Assembly: GCA_037046735.1 (NCBI GenBank) | Contig: JBAOHC010000003.1 | Coordinates: 54,587-118,586, forward strand | Reading direction: 5' to 3' | DNA: 64,000 nucleotides | Origin: JADKAV01 sp037046735 | Lineage (GTDB): Bacteria > Actinomycetota > Actinomycetes > S36-B12 > UBA10799 | In this document: piece by piece, positions 46,446-57,079 of the stretch | Layout: each line of letters starts with the position of its first letter | Numbering within the stretch: the stretch's first letter is position 1 | The notes under the pieces: model-generated | The model's database searches: none | What the model was told of the DNA's origin: nothing | What the model saw: the letters and a program-made list of their open reading frames with translations, nothing else | Program-made: the position numbers and the translations under genes

Positions 46446-46649
46446 ATGGCCGTTCTGATCGTTTTCCTGGGCGTCTATCTCCTTGTGACCGGGGTGTTCT
46501 TCATCGCGCTGCTGCGCTGGACGTTGCGCACGGAACGTGGTGGCGCATGCTCATGCCGGGGCGGCCTCGGGCGGGGAGCCTTCGCATTCACCCACGGTCC
46601 GAAGCTGTGCTACCCGGCTGTTGAGGGACTGCATCCGCTGAGCCGTTGA
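46446..46649 (+). CDS. Small single-pass membrane protein
   Basis: 67 residues; GAGGAG lies before the ATG. One strong helix (residues 3-28), then a basic tail. The tail (Cys-X-Cys, Gly-rich) is less convincing as protein. The 356-bp duplication made by the downstream IS begins inside this gene (46,504); because copy 1 is unbroken up to 46,859, the gene itself is intact and a headless second copy of its 3' part exists at 48,641. Confidence 0.5.
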   Translation: MAVLIVFLGVYLLVTGVFFIALLRWTLRTERGGACSCRGGLGRGAFAFTHGPKLCYPAVEGLHPLSR

Positions 46650-46859
46650 CGTGGCGGTCCTTGAACGCGTCGCTGGGTATGCTGCGACCCGGTTGGTGGC
46701 CCTTCCGGGGATGGCCTGAACAATGACTCGTGTGACCGATATCCAGTGGACCGACAGCGGTGAGTACACCGACATCATCTACTCGACGACCCAGGACGGC
46801 ATCGCCAAGATCACGATCAATCGTCCGGAGGTGCACAACGCTTTCCGTCCGCAGACCCT
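46504..46859 (+). repeat. 356-bp direct repeat, copy 1 (IS1634-type target duplication)
   Basis: Identical, as read by eye, to 48,641-48,996. It abuts the left end of the IS exactly (IS begins 46,860). It covers the end of the small membrane gene, the menB upstream region and the first 137 bases of menB. Confidence 0.93.
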
Positions 46860-46908
46860 CCTGACTTGGCTCACGCCGATTTCGGATCTTGACGGGGTGT
46901 GCTTCTGA
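46723..46908 (+). pseudogene. Truncated menB stub
   Basis: The first 45 or so codons are identical to menB at 48,860 (MTRVTDIQWTDSG onward, through the INRPEVHNAFRPQT region). The frame then enters the IS left end and stops at 46,908 after a few unrelated residues. It lacks the oxyanion hole and active site and cannot be functional. It keeps the menB start and upstream region, so transcription from here may run into the transposase. Confidence 0.9.
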
Positions 46909-48640
46909 TCAGGTGTTTTCTGTTCGAAATGCCGGGATTTCACGCACTAAGGGCGTGGGTCGTAGGGTCGTGGGGTGGCATTTGTTCGGCGGGTGAGGAC
47001 CGGTTCGGGGGCCACGGCGGTACAGATCGTGGAGTACGCCGGTCGTGGCCGGCAGCGGATCGTGGCGCATGTCGGCTCGGCGCATTCCGAGGCTGAGTTG
47101 GGGGTGTTGATGGCCCGCGCTCGTGAATTGCTTCAGGATCCGGGGCAGTTGGCCCTGGATATCGATCCTGGGCCGCACCCCGAGCAGGTGGTCGATGAGT
47201 TGCTCGCAGGCCCCGCGGGGCCTGCCCTGTTCGACCAGGCGGACACCGGTCGCCCTGCCCGGGTGTCTGGCCCGGCGCAGGTGACGGGCACCTACTCGCG
47301 GGTGCTGTTCGAGGCGTTGGCCGCGGTGTACGCCGATCTGGGGTTCGATGTTTTGGGCGATCCGGTGTTCCGGGACCTGGTGATCGCCCGGGTCGTGGAA
47401 CCCACCTCGCTGCTGGACACCGGCCGGGTACTGGCCGATCTCGGGCAGCACCCGGTGAGCTACTCGACGATGAAGCGCACCCTTGTCCGGGCTCGCAAGG
47501 CCGACTACCAGGCCCGCTTGGCGTCGGTGTGTTTCGCTCACGCCGCGCACGCCGGGGACATCTCGTTGATCCTGTACGACGTCACCACGCTGTATTTCGA
47601 GGCGGAGAAGGAAGACGACCTGCGCAAGGTCGGGTATTCCAAGGAACGTCGCGTCGATCCGCAGATCGTGGTCGGGCTGCTGGTCGACCGGCACGGCTTC
47701 CCGCTGGAGGTCGGCTGCTTCGAGGGCAACAAGGCCGAGACCGCCACCCTGATCCCGGTGGTCACCGACTTCCAGAACCGTCACGGCCTGGCCGACTTCG
47801 TGATCGTGGCCGACGCTGGGATGCTGTCTGCGGGCAACCTCAAAGCCCTCGACGAGGCGCAGTTGCGGTTCATCGTCGGGTCGCGGATGACCAAAGCGCC
47901 CATCGATCTGGCCACCCACTTCGTCCGGCACGGCAGGCAGTTCACCGACGCCCAGATCATCGACACGCTCACCCCCAAGACCGGTCACCGTACGGACACC
48001 AACCCCGCCACGGGCATCGAACCGGTGTGGGACCCTGCGGCGCATCCGCGCAGTTGGCGGGCGGTCTGGGCATACTCGGCCAAGCGCGCCGCCCGCGACC
48101 AGGCCACCCTGGCCCTTCAAGAGGAGCGCGCCCGCGCCGTGGTGGACGGGCAGAAGGCCGCCCGTACCCCACGATTCGTGAAGACCGCCGCCGGCCAGCG
48201 CAGCCTCGACCAGGCCTCACTTGACCGAGCCAAGGCACTGGCCGGGATGAAAGGCTACGTCACCAACATCCCGGCCAGCATCATGCCCGCGGCCGAGGTC
48301 ATCTCCTCCTACCACGACCTGTGGCACGTCGAAGCGTCCTTCCGGATGAGTAAAACCGACCTGCGCGCACGACCGATGTTCCACCGCACCCGCGACGCGA
48401 TCGAAGCTCACCTGAGCATCGTGTTCGCCGCCCTGGCAGTCGCCCGCACCGTGCAAGCCCGCACCCGACTGGCCCCACGCAACGTCATCCGCCAACTGCG
48501 TCCGCTTCGCTCAGCAACCATCACCATCAACGGCGCCGTCCAAACGTTTCCCCCAGCGATCGGCCCAGACCAACAAGCCATCCTCGAGGACATCCAAAAC
48601 GGACGCCAACTCACGCACTAAGCAAATGAGCCAAGTCAGG
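46860..48640 (+). mobile_element. IS1634/IS1549-family (IS4 superfamily) insertion sequence
   Basis: 1,781 bases. The terminal inverted repeats CCTGACTTGGCTCA (46,860-46,873) and TGAGCCAAGTCAGG (48,627-48,640) match exactly. It contains one transposase gene. A 356-bp direct repeat flanks it. IS1634 of Mycoplasma and IS1549 of Mycobacterium are known for unusually long, variable target duplications, which fits. The element looks complete and recent (identical flanks). Confidence 0.93.
46975..48621 (+). CDS. IS1634-family transposase
   Basis: 548 residues from a GTG at 46975, about right for the family. The N-terminus is VRRVRTGSGATAVQIVEYAG; the DDE catalytic core begins with LILYDVTTLYFEAE (first Asp), then VIVADAGMLS (second Asp), and ends with SYHDLWHVEASFRMSKTDLR (Glu in the Y-x2-LW-x-E-xxFR signature), characteristic of the IS4 superfamily. 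The frame is open throughout, so it is presumably active. Confidence 0.93.
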   Translation: MAFVRRVRTGSGATAVQIVEYAGRGRQRIVAHVGSAHSEAELGVLMARARELLQDPGQLALDIDPGPHPEQVVDELLAGPAGPALFDQADTGRPARVSGPAQVTGTYSRVLFEALAAVYADLGFDVLGDPVFRDLVIARVVEPTSLLDTGRVLADLGQHPVSYSTMKRTLVRARKADYQARLASVCFAHAAHAGDISLILYDVTTLYFEAEKEDDLRKVGYSKERRVDPQIVVGLLVDRHGFPLEVGCFEGNKAETATLIPVVTDFQNRHGLADFVIVADAGMLSAGNLKALDEAQLRFIVGSRMTKAPIDLATHFVRHGRQFTDAQIIDTLTPKTGHRTDTNPATGIEPVWDPAAHPRSWRAVWAYSAKRAARDQATLALQEERARAVVDGQKAARTPRFVKTAAGQRSLDQASLDRAKALAGMKGYVTNIPASIMPAAEVISSYHDLWHVEASFRMSKTDLRARPMFHRTRDAIEAHLSIVFAALAVARTVQARTRLAPRNVIRQLRPLRSATITINGAVQTFPPAIGPDQQAILEDIQNGRQLTH

Positions 48641-48996
48641 TCGCGCTGCTGCGCTGGACGTTGCGCACGGAACGTGGTGGCGCATGCTCATGCCGGGGCG
48701 GCCTCGGGCGGGGAGCCTTCGCATTCACCCACGGTCCGAAGCTGTGCTACCCGGCTGTTGAGGGACTGCATCCGCTGAGCCGTTGACGTGGCGGTCCTTG
48801 AACGCGTCGCTGGGTATGCTGCGACCCGGTTGGTGGCCCTTCCGGGGATGGCCTGAACAATGACTCGTGTGACCGATATCCAGTGGACCGACAGCGGTGA
48901 GTACACCGACATCATCTACTCGACGACCCAGGACGGCATCGCCAAGATCACGATCAATCGTCCGGAGGTGCACAACGCTTTCCGTCCGCAGACCCT
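48641..48996 (+). repeat. 356-bp direct repeat, copy 2
   Basis: It begins directly after the IS right end and provides the upstream region and 5' 137 bases of the intact menB. See copy 1 at 46,504-46,859. Confidence 0.93.
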
Positions 48997-49696
48997 GATC
49001 GAGATATCGGATGCGCTGACCCGGGCACGCGAGGACGAGCGGGTCGGCGTCATCATCCTGACCGGGGCCGGGGACAAGGCCTTCTGCTCGGGTGGCGATC
49101 AGCGCGTGCGCGGGGACTCCGGCTACAAGACCGATGAGGCGGCCACAGGGCGTTTCCACGTCACTGACCTGCACGTTGCAATGCGTCGTTGCCCGAAGCC
49201 GATAGTCGCAATGGTCGCGGGCTGGGCGATCGGTGGGGGGCACGTGCTGCATCTCGTGTGTGATCTGACGATCGCCGCCGACAATGCTCGCTTCGGGCAG
49301 GTCGGCCCGAAGGTCGGGTCATTCGATGGCGGGTATGGCGCGTCAATCTTGGCGGATCTGGTCGGTCCCAAGAAGGCCAAGGAGATCTGGTTCCTGTGTC
49401 GACAGTATGACGCCGCCGAGGCACTGGAGATGGGTCTGGTCAACACAGTTGTTCCACTTGCCGACCTCGAGTCAGAGACGGTGGCGTGGTGCCGGGAGAT
49501 GCTGCAGCTGTCACCCTGGGCCCTGCGCTTGTCCAAGCTGAGCTTCAACGCACACGAAGATGGCTACGCGGGCATCCAGCAACTGGCGCACGACGCGAAC
49601 CTCCTGTTCTACGGGACGGCTGAGGCGCAGGAGGGCAGGGAAGCGTTCAAGGCCAAACGCACTCCTGATTTCGAGCAGTTCCCGCGGCGCGCTTAG
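48860..49696 (+). CDS. menB: 1,4-dihydroxy-2-naphthoyl-CoA synthase
   Basis: 278 residues, crotonase fold. The MenB-type N-terminus (YTDIIYSTTQDGIAKITINR), FCSGGDQRVRG (oxyanion hole plus the MenB QxRG/GDQ region), VAGWAIGGGHVLHLVCD, and FGQVGPKVGSFDGGYG with the conserved Asp and Ser-Tyr segment identify it over generic enoyl-CoA hydratases. It closes the naphthoquinol ring in menaquinone synthesis. Its 5' end lies inside the IS-made duplication, so the gene was kept whole despite the insertion. GGGGA lies 13 bases upstream of the ATG. Confidence 0.93.
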   Translation: MTRVTDIQWTDSGEYTDIIYSTTQDGIAKITINRPEVHNAFRPQTLIEISDALTRAREDERVGVIILTGAGDKAFCSGGDQRVRGDSGYKTDEAATGRFHVTDLHVAMRRCPKPIVAMVAGWAIGGGHVLHLVCDLTIAADNARFGQVGPKVGSFDGGYGASILADLVGPKKAKEIWFLCRQYDAAEALEMGLVNTVVPLADLESETVAWCREMLQLSPWALRLSKLSFNAHEDGYAGIQQLAHDANLLFYGTAEAQEGREAFKAKRTPDFEQFPRRA

Positions 49697-50534
49697 TCGG
49701 GGCTCCCTTCGCAGACTCCACCTCCGGCGGCCTTGGCTCGGTACATCGCCTCGTCGGCGCGCCGAAGGACGGAGTCGGGATTCTCGCCTCGGGCTGCCCG
49801 GACCAGACCGATGCTTGCGCTCACGACATGGCGTTCGTCGCCGCTCTGAATGGGTTCTTGCACACTCGCCACGATCCGGTTGGCCAGCCGTCTGGCCTCA
49901 TCGTCGTCGCCGACGGTGGCGATGACGGCGAACTCGTCGCCACCGAGCCGCGCAACGATGTCATCGCCGCGCATCCTCGCGCGCAAACGACCGGCCAACG
50001 TGGTTAGAACCGCGTCACCGACCGCGTGCCCGAACCTGTCGTTGATGGACTTGAAGCCATCGAGGTCCAGCACCATGACCGCGGGGCGACGACGCCCGGT
50101 GGTTGGGTCAGCCAGCCTTCCCGGCAACGTGGCGAACAGGGCACGCCGGTTGGCCAAGCCGGTGAGTTCGTCGGTCACGGCCTGCTGCCGTACGTCGGCC
50201 ATCTTGGCCAAGGCGATGATCGCGACGTGGGTTCGGATGACCACGAGCAGCAGAGTGGCTGCGGCCAGCAGGATGGCAAGGGCGCTCAGTGGCCGGAATG
50301 CGGCGTACACCAGGACGCCGAATCCCAGTGCGGTGCCCAGCAACGACAGGACGTACTGCTCGGCGAACGCGCGTCCTGCCACGTCTCGTGGGCGCTGCGG
50401 CAGCATCACTGCGGTCGTGATCGCAAGGGCGCCCAGCAGCCACAGCGTGTCCAGCATTCCTCCGTTCTGGTAGGTGCCGGCCTGGATCTGCCGCACATAG
50501 ATCGTGTCAGCGATCGCGAAGAGCAGGATGCCTA

Positions 50535-51510
50535 GGGCGTGTCTGGTAATCGTTCATAACCAGAACAGAACGATCGAGGCCAGCAGGATCCCGCTCCGGT
50601 AGTTGCGGGCGGTTTTGTCGTAGCGGGTGGCGATTCCGCGCCATTGTTTGAGCCTGTTGAAGCACCGTTCGACGACGTTGCGGCGCCTGTACATCTCGGT
50701 GTCGAAGTTGGGTGGCCGGCCGCCGCCGGTACCGCGTTTCTGGCGGGCTGTGATCTGGTCGCTGCGCTGCGGGATCACGGTAGGGATGCCTCGCTCGCGC
50801 AGCGCTTCTCGGGTGGATGGGTGGGAGTAGGCCTTGTCCGCCAGCAGGCTGTCCGGGCGTTTGCGGGGTCTGCCTGCGGTGGGAACTGCGATCTGATCGA
50901 GCAGCGGTAGCAGTTGCGGGTTGTCCCCTGCCTGGCCGCCGGTCAGACGCACCGCCAGCGGCCGGCCGGCACCGTCCACAGCAACGTGTGCTTTCGTTGT
51001 GAATCCACCGCGTGACCTGCCCAAACAATGATCATCCGGCTCGGGCCAGGAATTCTTGTAATTCGGTTGGGCCCCCTTTTTGATCTCGGGGCGGATCGGC
51101 GGGCGCGGTCGTGTCGCCCCGTCTGGCCCCGGCCGCGTGCTGATGCGCCCGGGCGATCGTGGAGTCCACCGACACCGTCCAATCTAGGTGCCCTTCGGCG
51201 TGCACCTGACCCTGCAGCACCGTCAGCACCTTCTCGAACGTGCCGTCGTTGGACCAGGCGTTGAACCGGTGCCACACCGTCTGAAACGGCGGGAACCGGT
51301 CCGGGAGATCCCGCCACGGAGATCCCGTCCGGAACCGCCAGATGACCGCCTCCAGCACCAGTCGATGATCAGTCCACGGCCTGCCCGCACGCAGCGAACG
51401 ACCCGGGAACATCGGCTCCAACACAGCCCACATCTCATCGGTCAACACATCACGCTCAGACACGAAACCAGGCTGCCCCACCAACCGCACAGAGATTGTC
51501 AGACACGCCC
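50535..51510 (-). mobile_element. IS5-family (IS427-type) insertion sequence
   Basis: 976 bases; ends GGGCGTGTCTG (50,535) and CAGACACGCCC (51,510) form terminal inverted repeats with a longer imperfect extension. TA flanks both sides, from a CTAG target, as expected for IS427-like elements. The transposase is on the minus strand in two overlapping frames. Confidence 0.9.
50554..51463 (-). CDS. IS5/IS427-type transposase, two frames
   Basis: OrfA (51,463-51,032, GTG start) has SERDVLTDEMWAVLEPMFPG, IWRFRTGSPWRDLP and the first catalytic Asp in TVSVDSTIARAHQHAAGA. OrfB (to 50,554) continues with LGRSRGGFTTKAHVAVDG, LADKAYSHPS (second Asp) and RRRNVVERCFNRLKQWRG (Glu in the YREK-like region). 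Joining requires a frame change near 51,027 (GCCGGATGATCAT), at the position where many IS427-group elements use programmed frameshifting. The slip site itself is not obvious, so a mutation is possible. Confidence 0.85.
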
Positions 51511-52330
51511 TAGTCCAACGACACGCCACATGGCACGGTCCGGCCCCACACACAAGGTGATCTTCCCAACGATCAGTGCGATCACGACCAGATCCGTGAT
51601 GGGGTACATCGCGGTGGTGAGCAGGGCCGCGGGGTCCAAGCCCGGCGTCGACGGACTGAGGGTCAGCATCAGGACCAGTGCGGCCCCGAGTGCGGCAATG
51701 CTGGCATCGAGCAGGATCGCAGCGGTCGCCCGCTGCCGTTCGCGACGAAGGGAGCCGATGACCGCTACCAGCATTCCCACGTACATCACCGAGTACCCGA
51801 AGTCAGCCAAGGACGGGAATGGCATCTGCGCGTCGACAACCTGGTACACGCCGTAGGTGATGTTGCCCACCGTCCAGCCGGTCAAGGCAACGGACAGCCA
51901 CATGATGTCCGTGCGCGATACGGCAGGGCGGGCCAGCCGGACCCACATGGAGAAGCACAGGATGGCTAACAAGAGGTTGTAGACCCCGACGGTCCACGCC
52001 AGGGAATCGTTGCTTAGGCCCGTGAGCGCCGCGATCACGCAGGTGCCTGTCAGGCCGATTGCGGAGGCGCGCAGGGCACGGCCCAGTGGTCCCGGAGCCG
52101 CCCCAGCCAGCGCCTCTCCGAGTCCCTGGGCGTCCGTTGAATACAGCCGTGCCTCGCGCGCGGCGCTGCTGGCGTCGCCGCTCACCTGACCCCCCTTTCG
52201 GAGCGGTGCGCGGTGGCGTGCTACTTCGTCGAAGCAGACCCTGGCCACGGTGACACGCCGCCCCAGTTTCAGGGTACCGCCGCGGTGGGTAGGCAGTGGC
52301 TGCTGCGCGCGCGAATCCATTCGATCGGGG

Positions 52331-52739
52331 GACCCGTCCTCGCACCCGGCGGGTCCTCCTCGAATCCGCGCCGACCGTCAGCACAAAAGGGCCCGGGCGA
52401 GCCCGGACCCTTCGGCACTGGCGGTGGCGGTGGGACCCGTCCTCGCGCCCGGGGCGCTCGTCCTCCTCGAATCCGCGCCGACCGTCAGCACAAAAGGGCC
52501 CGGGCGAGCCCGGACCCTTCGGCACTGGCGGTGGCGGTGGGACCCGTCCTCGCGCCCGGGGCGCTCGTCCTCCTCGAATCCGCGCCGACCGTCAGCACAA
52601 AAGGGCCCGGGCGAGCCCGGACCCTTCCGCGCTGGCGGTGGCGGTGGGACCCGTCCTCGCGCCCGGGGCGCTCGTCCTCCTCGAATCCGCGCCGACCGTC
52701 AGCACAAAAGGGCCCGGGCGAGCCCGGACCCTTCCGCGC
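52331..52739 (-). repeat. Tandem 107-bp repeats carrying tRNA-Ser 3' ends and terminators
   Basis: The ATCCGCGCCGACCGTCAGCA segment recurs at 52,364, 52,471, 52,578 and 52,685, an exact 107-base period. On the minus strand each unit contains a GC-rich hairpin (GGGTCCGGGC-TC-GCCCGGGCCC then TTTT). Most units begin with TCCCACCGCCACCGCCA, the last 17 bases of the adjacent tRNA-Ser including CCA. The distal unit is degenerate. Units differ at a few positions (CGGCACT against CCGCGCT). Open frames across the array are repeat artefacts. Confidence 0.9.
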
Positions 52740-52829
52740 TGGCGGTGGCGGTGGGATTCGAACCCACGGTGGAGTTGCCCCCACACACGCTTTCGAGGCG
52801 TGCTCCTTTGGCCGCTCGGACACGCCACC
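52740..52829 (-). tRNA. tRNA-Ser (anticodon CGA)
   Basis: On the minus strand: acceptor stem GGTGGCG/CGCCACC, D-arm GTCCGAGCGGCC, anticodon stem CACGC/GCGTG with loop CTCGAAA (anticodon CGA, reading UCG), a long class II variable arm (TGTGGGGGCAACTCCAC), and T-loop GGTTCGAATCC. The CCA end is encoded at 52,740-52,742. The first hairpin of the downstream array serves as terminator. Confidence 0.95.
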
Positions 52830-52896
52830 GCACACCAGAATACGCGGGCGCCTCTCGGTAGGCGCTCGCACCCACCGGGTCGCAGCCCTGTCTAAG

Positions 52897-53193
52897 TCAG
52901 CCGTCGAGATCCAGCACCCGGGCGTGTACCACTGGACGCTGCTGCAGGGCGGCGCGCACCGCTCGGTGCAGGCCGTCCTCCAAGTACAGGTTGCCGTCCC
53001 AGCGCACCACATGGGCGAACAGATCCCCGTAGAACGTACTGTCCTCGCTCAGCAGATTGTGCAGGTCGAGGTGCGATTTGGTGGTGATCAGGTCCTCGAT
53101 GCGCACCTGCCGGGGAGGTAGATCCGCCCAGTCGGTCAGCGTGAGCCCGTGTTCTGGGTACGGCTTGCGGTCACCCACTGCTTTGAAGACCAT
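52897..53193 (-). CDS. Conserved small actinobacterial protein, ParB-like motif
   Basis: 98 residues from the ATG at 53193. PPRQVRIEDLITTKSHLDLH is followed by LLSEDSTFYGDLFAHVVRW and LYLEDGLHRAVRAALQ. The E-DG-x-HR segment resembles the ParB/Srx nuclease-fold catalytic loop. I recognise it as a conserved actinobacterial protein but not its function. It is upstream of, and on the same strand as, tRNA-Ser. Confidence 0.65.
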   Translation of the reverse strand: MVFKAVGDRKPYPEHGLTLTDWADLPPRQVRIEDLITTKSHLDLHNLLSEDSTFYGDLFAHVVRWDGNLYLEDGLHRAVRAALQQRPVVHARVLDLDG

Positions 53194-53451
53194 GGCGTCA
53201 GCCTAGATGGGCCTACTCCCGCGCTGCATCCGCTGGCTTGCGCCCGATATCGAATCTGGGTCGGGCAGCATTGGGGGGATCCGCGAACGCGTAGGGCCCG
53301 GGTCGGGCCGATCAGGTAAGGGTTGGGGTGAAATGCGGTCCAAAAGTCCGCACAAAGATGCGGAGTTGTGATCCAAAAACTCCAACAGCGCCCGCGCAGG
53401 AGCCTCGATGCTGACGCCAAGCCCGCGTCATCGGTGCTGTAGTACCATCAC
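53194..53451. other. Intergenic region upstream of the dnaK control region
   Basis: No gene supported. A small imperfect hairpin near 53,340-53,385 (TCCGCA with TGCGGA) resembles the core of the 38.9-kb palindrome. The leftward small gene should start its transcript here. Confidence 0.4.
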
Positions 53452-53472
53452 CTTGAGTCAGAGCCACTCATA
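53452..53472 (+). promoter_or_regulatory. HAIR operator (HspR-binding) upstream of dnaK
   Basis: CTTGAGT-N7-ACTCATA, matching the HAIR consensus CTTGAGT-N7-ACTCAAG in 12 of 14 arm bases. It lies about 80 bases before the dnaK start and just before a TTGACA -35-like box. HspR is encoded as the fourth gene of this operon, so autoregulation is expected. Confidence 0.88.
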
Positions 53473-53476
53473 CTTG

Positions 53477-53505
53477 TTGACAGAACGGCTCCTGTCCGGC
53501 ACACT
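53477..53505 (+). promoter_or_regulatory. Putative dnaK promoter
   Basis: TTGACA (53,477-53,482), a 17-base spacer and CACACT (53,500-53,505) as a weak -10. It begins 4 bases after the HAIR operator, so HspR binding would block RNA polymerase. Confidence 0.5.
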
Positions 53506-53549
53506 GGAAAGCAGTAAGCCCTCAAATCCCAAACATGGAGGAACACTAA

Positions 53550-55375
<1,826 letters not shown>

Positions 55376-55379
<4 letters not shown>

Positions 55380-55942
55380 GCCACTTCGATCAGGACCCGA
55401 ACGCTGAAGAAGGCGTGCGGGTCACCGACAAGCGGCGCATCGACCCCGAAACGGGTCAGGTGCGGGAAGGGGCCGCCTCACCGCAGGCGGCCCCGGCCCC
55501 GCCGGCCGAGGAGCCGGTGGGTGCGCTCAGCGAATCCGCGAAGGTGGCTGAACTGACCGCCGACCTGCAGCGCGTGAGCGCGGAGTACGCCAACTACCGC
55601 AAGCGCGTGGATCGCGACCGAGAGGCCATGAACGACCTTGCCGCCGCAGCGGTTGTCGGCGAGTTGCTGCCCATTCTGGACGACCTCGGGCGGGCGAAGG
55701 CTCACGACGAGTACACCGGGGCGCTCAAGAGCGTCGGCGATCAGTTGGAGGCGACCACGACCAAGCTGGGGTTGGTGGCCTTCGGTGCCGTAGGCGACGC
55801 GTTCGACCCGATGATCCACGAAGCAATGACGCACAATGCAGGCAAAGACCTCGAGCAGCCGATCGTCTCCATGGTATTCGGGGTTGGCTACGAATTCCGG
55901 GGTCGCGTCCTGCGTGCGGCGCGGGTAGGCGTTGAGGAATAG
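55376..55942 (+). CDS. grpE: Nucleotide exchange factor GrpE
   Basis: 188 residues from a GTG at 55376 that overlaps the dnaK stop. An unstructured acidic/Pro N-terminus precedes a coiled coil (about 55-90; ADLQRVSAEYANYRKRVDRD) and the beta domain (FDPMIHEAMTH, then VFGVGYEFRGRVLRAARV). It releases ADP from DnaK. Confidence 0.95.
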
Positions 55943-55975
55943 CGGTTCAGTGATCAGGGGAGAGGAGGGACACCA

Positions 55976-57079
55976 ATGAGTGTGAAGGACTACATGGAGA
56001 AGGACTACTACAAGACGCTGGGTGTCCCCAAGGATGCCGACGCTGCCACGATCAAGAAGTCCTACCGCAAACTCGCGCGTGAACTGCACCCGGACACCAA
56101 TCCGGATCCGAAGGCTGCTGAGCGCTTCAAGGAGGTGTCGGAGGCCAACGACGTGCTGTCCGACCCGACGAAGCGTCAGGAGTACGACGAGACCAGGCAG
56201 ATGGCTGCTGGCGGAGGGTTCCGGATGCCAGGGTCGGCAGGCACTGGCCCCGAGTTCGACTTCGGCGACATCTTCCGCCGCGCTGGCGGGAATGCCGGCG
56301 ATTTTGGCGAGACCCTGTCCGGATTGTTCAATCGCCGGGGAGCTCGCGAGCAGGCCCGTCGTGGCCAGGACATCGAGGCCGAGATCAACGTCTCGTTCCC
56401 GGAGTCCCTGAAGGGTTTGACCACGCAGTTGCGTCTCACCAGCGAGGATGCCTGCCCTGATTGCGCGGGAACCGGCGCGAAGTCCGGCACCGTGCCGCGG
56501 GTCTGCCCGGACTGTGAAGGGACCGGTATGTCGACGCGCAACGCCGGTGGATTCGCGTTCGCCGAGCCGTGCCCGCACTGCCATGGCAGGGGCTTGGTCG
56601 TGGACAATCCCTGTACGCGTTGCCACGGCTCCGGCCGGGCCGCCAGCAGCAACTTGGTGAATGCTCGGATCCCCGCAGGAGTGCGCGACGGCCAGAAGGT
56701 ACGGCTGCGCGGCAAGGGGGCCCCAGGTGAGCGTGGGGGTCACAACGGCGACCTCATCATTACCGTGCACGTGGCCGGCGACAGCCAGTTCACGCGCAAG
56801 GAGGACAACATCACCGTTTCGGTGCCGGCGTCGTTCGACGACATGGCCCTGGGCGGCCAGGTCAAGATCCCGCTGCCGTTGGGCGGGTCCAAGACGCTGA
56901 AGCTGCCGCAGGGCACCAGCAATGGCCGCACCTTCCGCATCCGCGGCGAGGGTGCGCCCCGCAAGGACGGGACCAGGGGCGACCTGCTCGCCACCGTGAC
57001 CGTCACCGTCCCGTCCGACTTGAACGACGAGGCCCGTGCGGCCATCGAGAAGTATCGGAAGGCGATGAGCAATGGATGA
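55976..57079 (+). CDS. dnaJ: Co-chaperone DnaJ
   Basis: 367 residues. J-domain (10-75) with the HPD triad (LHPDTNPDPKA), a Gly/Phe-rich linker with QMAAGGGFRMPGS, and a zinc domain with four CxxCxGxG-type repeats (CPDCAGTGA, CPDCEGTG, CPHCHGRG, CTRCHGSG), followed by two beta-sandwich substrate domains. GGAGAGGAGG precedes the ATG. It stimulates DnaK ATPase. The 3' end overlaps hspR by 8 bases. Confidence 0.96.
   Translation: MSVKDYMEKDYYKTLGVPKDADAATIKKSYRKLARELHPDTNPDPKAAERFKEVSEANDVLSDPTKRQEYDETRQMAAGGGFRMPGSAGTGPEFDFGDIFRRAGGNAGDFGETLSGLFNRRGAREQARRGQDIEAEINVSFPESLKGLTTQLRLTSEDACPDCAGTGAKSGTVPRVCPDCEGTGMSTRNAGGFAFAEPCPHCHGRGLVVDNPCTRCHGSGRAASSNLVNARIPAGVRDGQKVRLRGKGAPGERGGHNGDLIITVHVAGDSQFTRKEDNITVSVPASFDDMALGGQVKIPLPLGGSKTLKLPQGTSNGRTFRIRGEGAPRKDGTRGDLLATVTVTVPSDLNDEARAAIEKYRKAMSNG

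Larger units (their letters stand above)
49693..52185 (-). pseudogene. Membrane GGDEF diguanylate cyclase gene split by an IS
   Basis: The start is a GTG at 52185 with AAGGGGGG upstream. The 5' part (52,185-51,511) encodes about six to seven membrane helices. The 3' part (50,534-49,693) completes the membrane region and a GGDEF domain (RLGGDEFAVIA, intact). Removing the IS and one TA joins the parts in frame: WRVVGLG continues as ILLFAIADTIY. The ancestral protein was about 505 residues. As it stands the reading frame is broken; a truncated GGDEF product from an internal start is possible. It converges on menB with a 4-base overlap. Confidence 0.9.

Noticed and set aside
46723..46908. A second menB paralogue
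   Set aside because: It is only the 5' end duplicated by the IS1634-type insertion and stops inside the IS.
52331..52739. Possible CRISPR array
   Set aside because: The whole 107-base unit repeats with no unique spacers and no cas genes nearby; the units derive from the tRNA end and terminator.
52213..53121. Long open frames across the 107-bp repeats
   Set aside because: All three frames stay open because the repeat is GC-rich; the predicted proteins are simple repeats and overlap tRNA-Ser.
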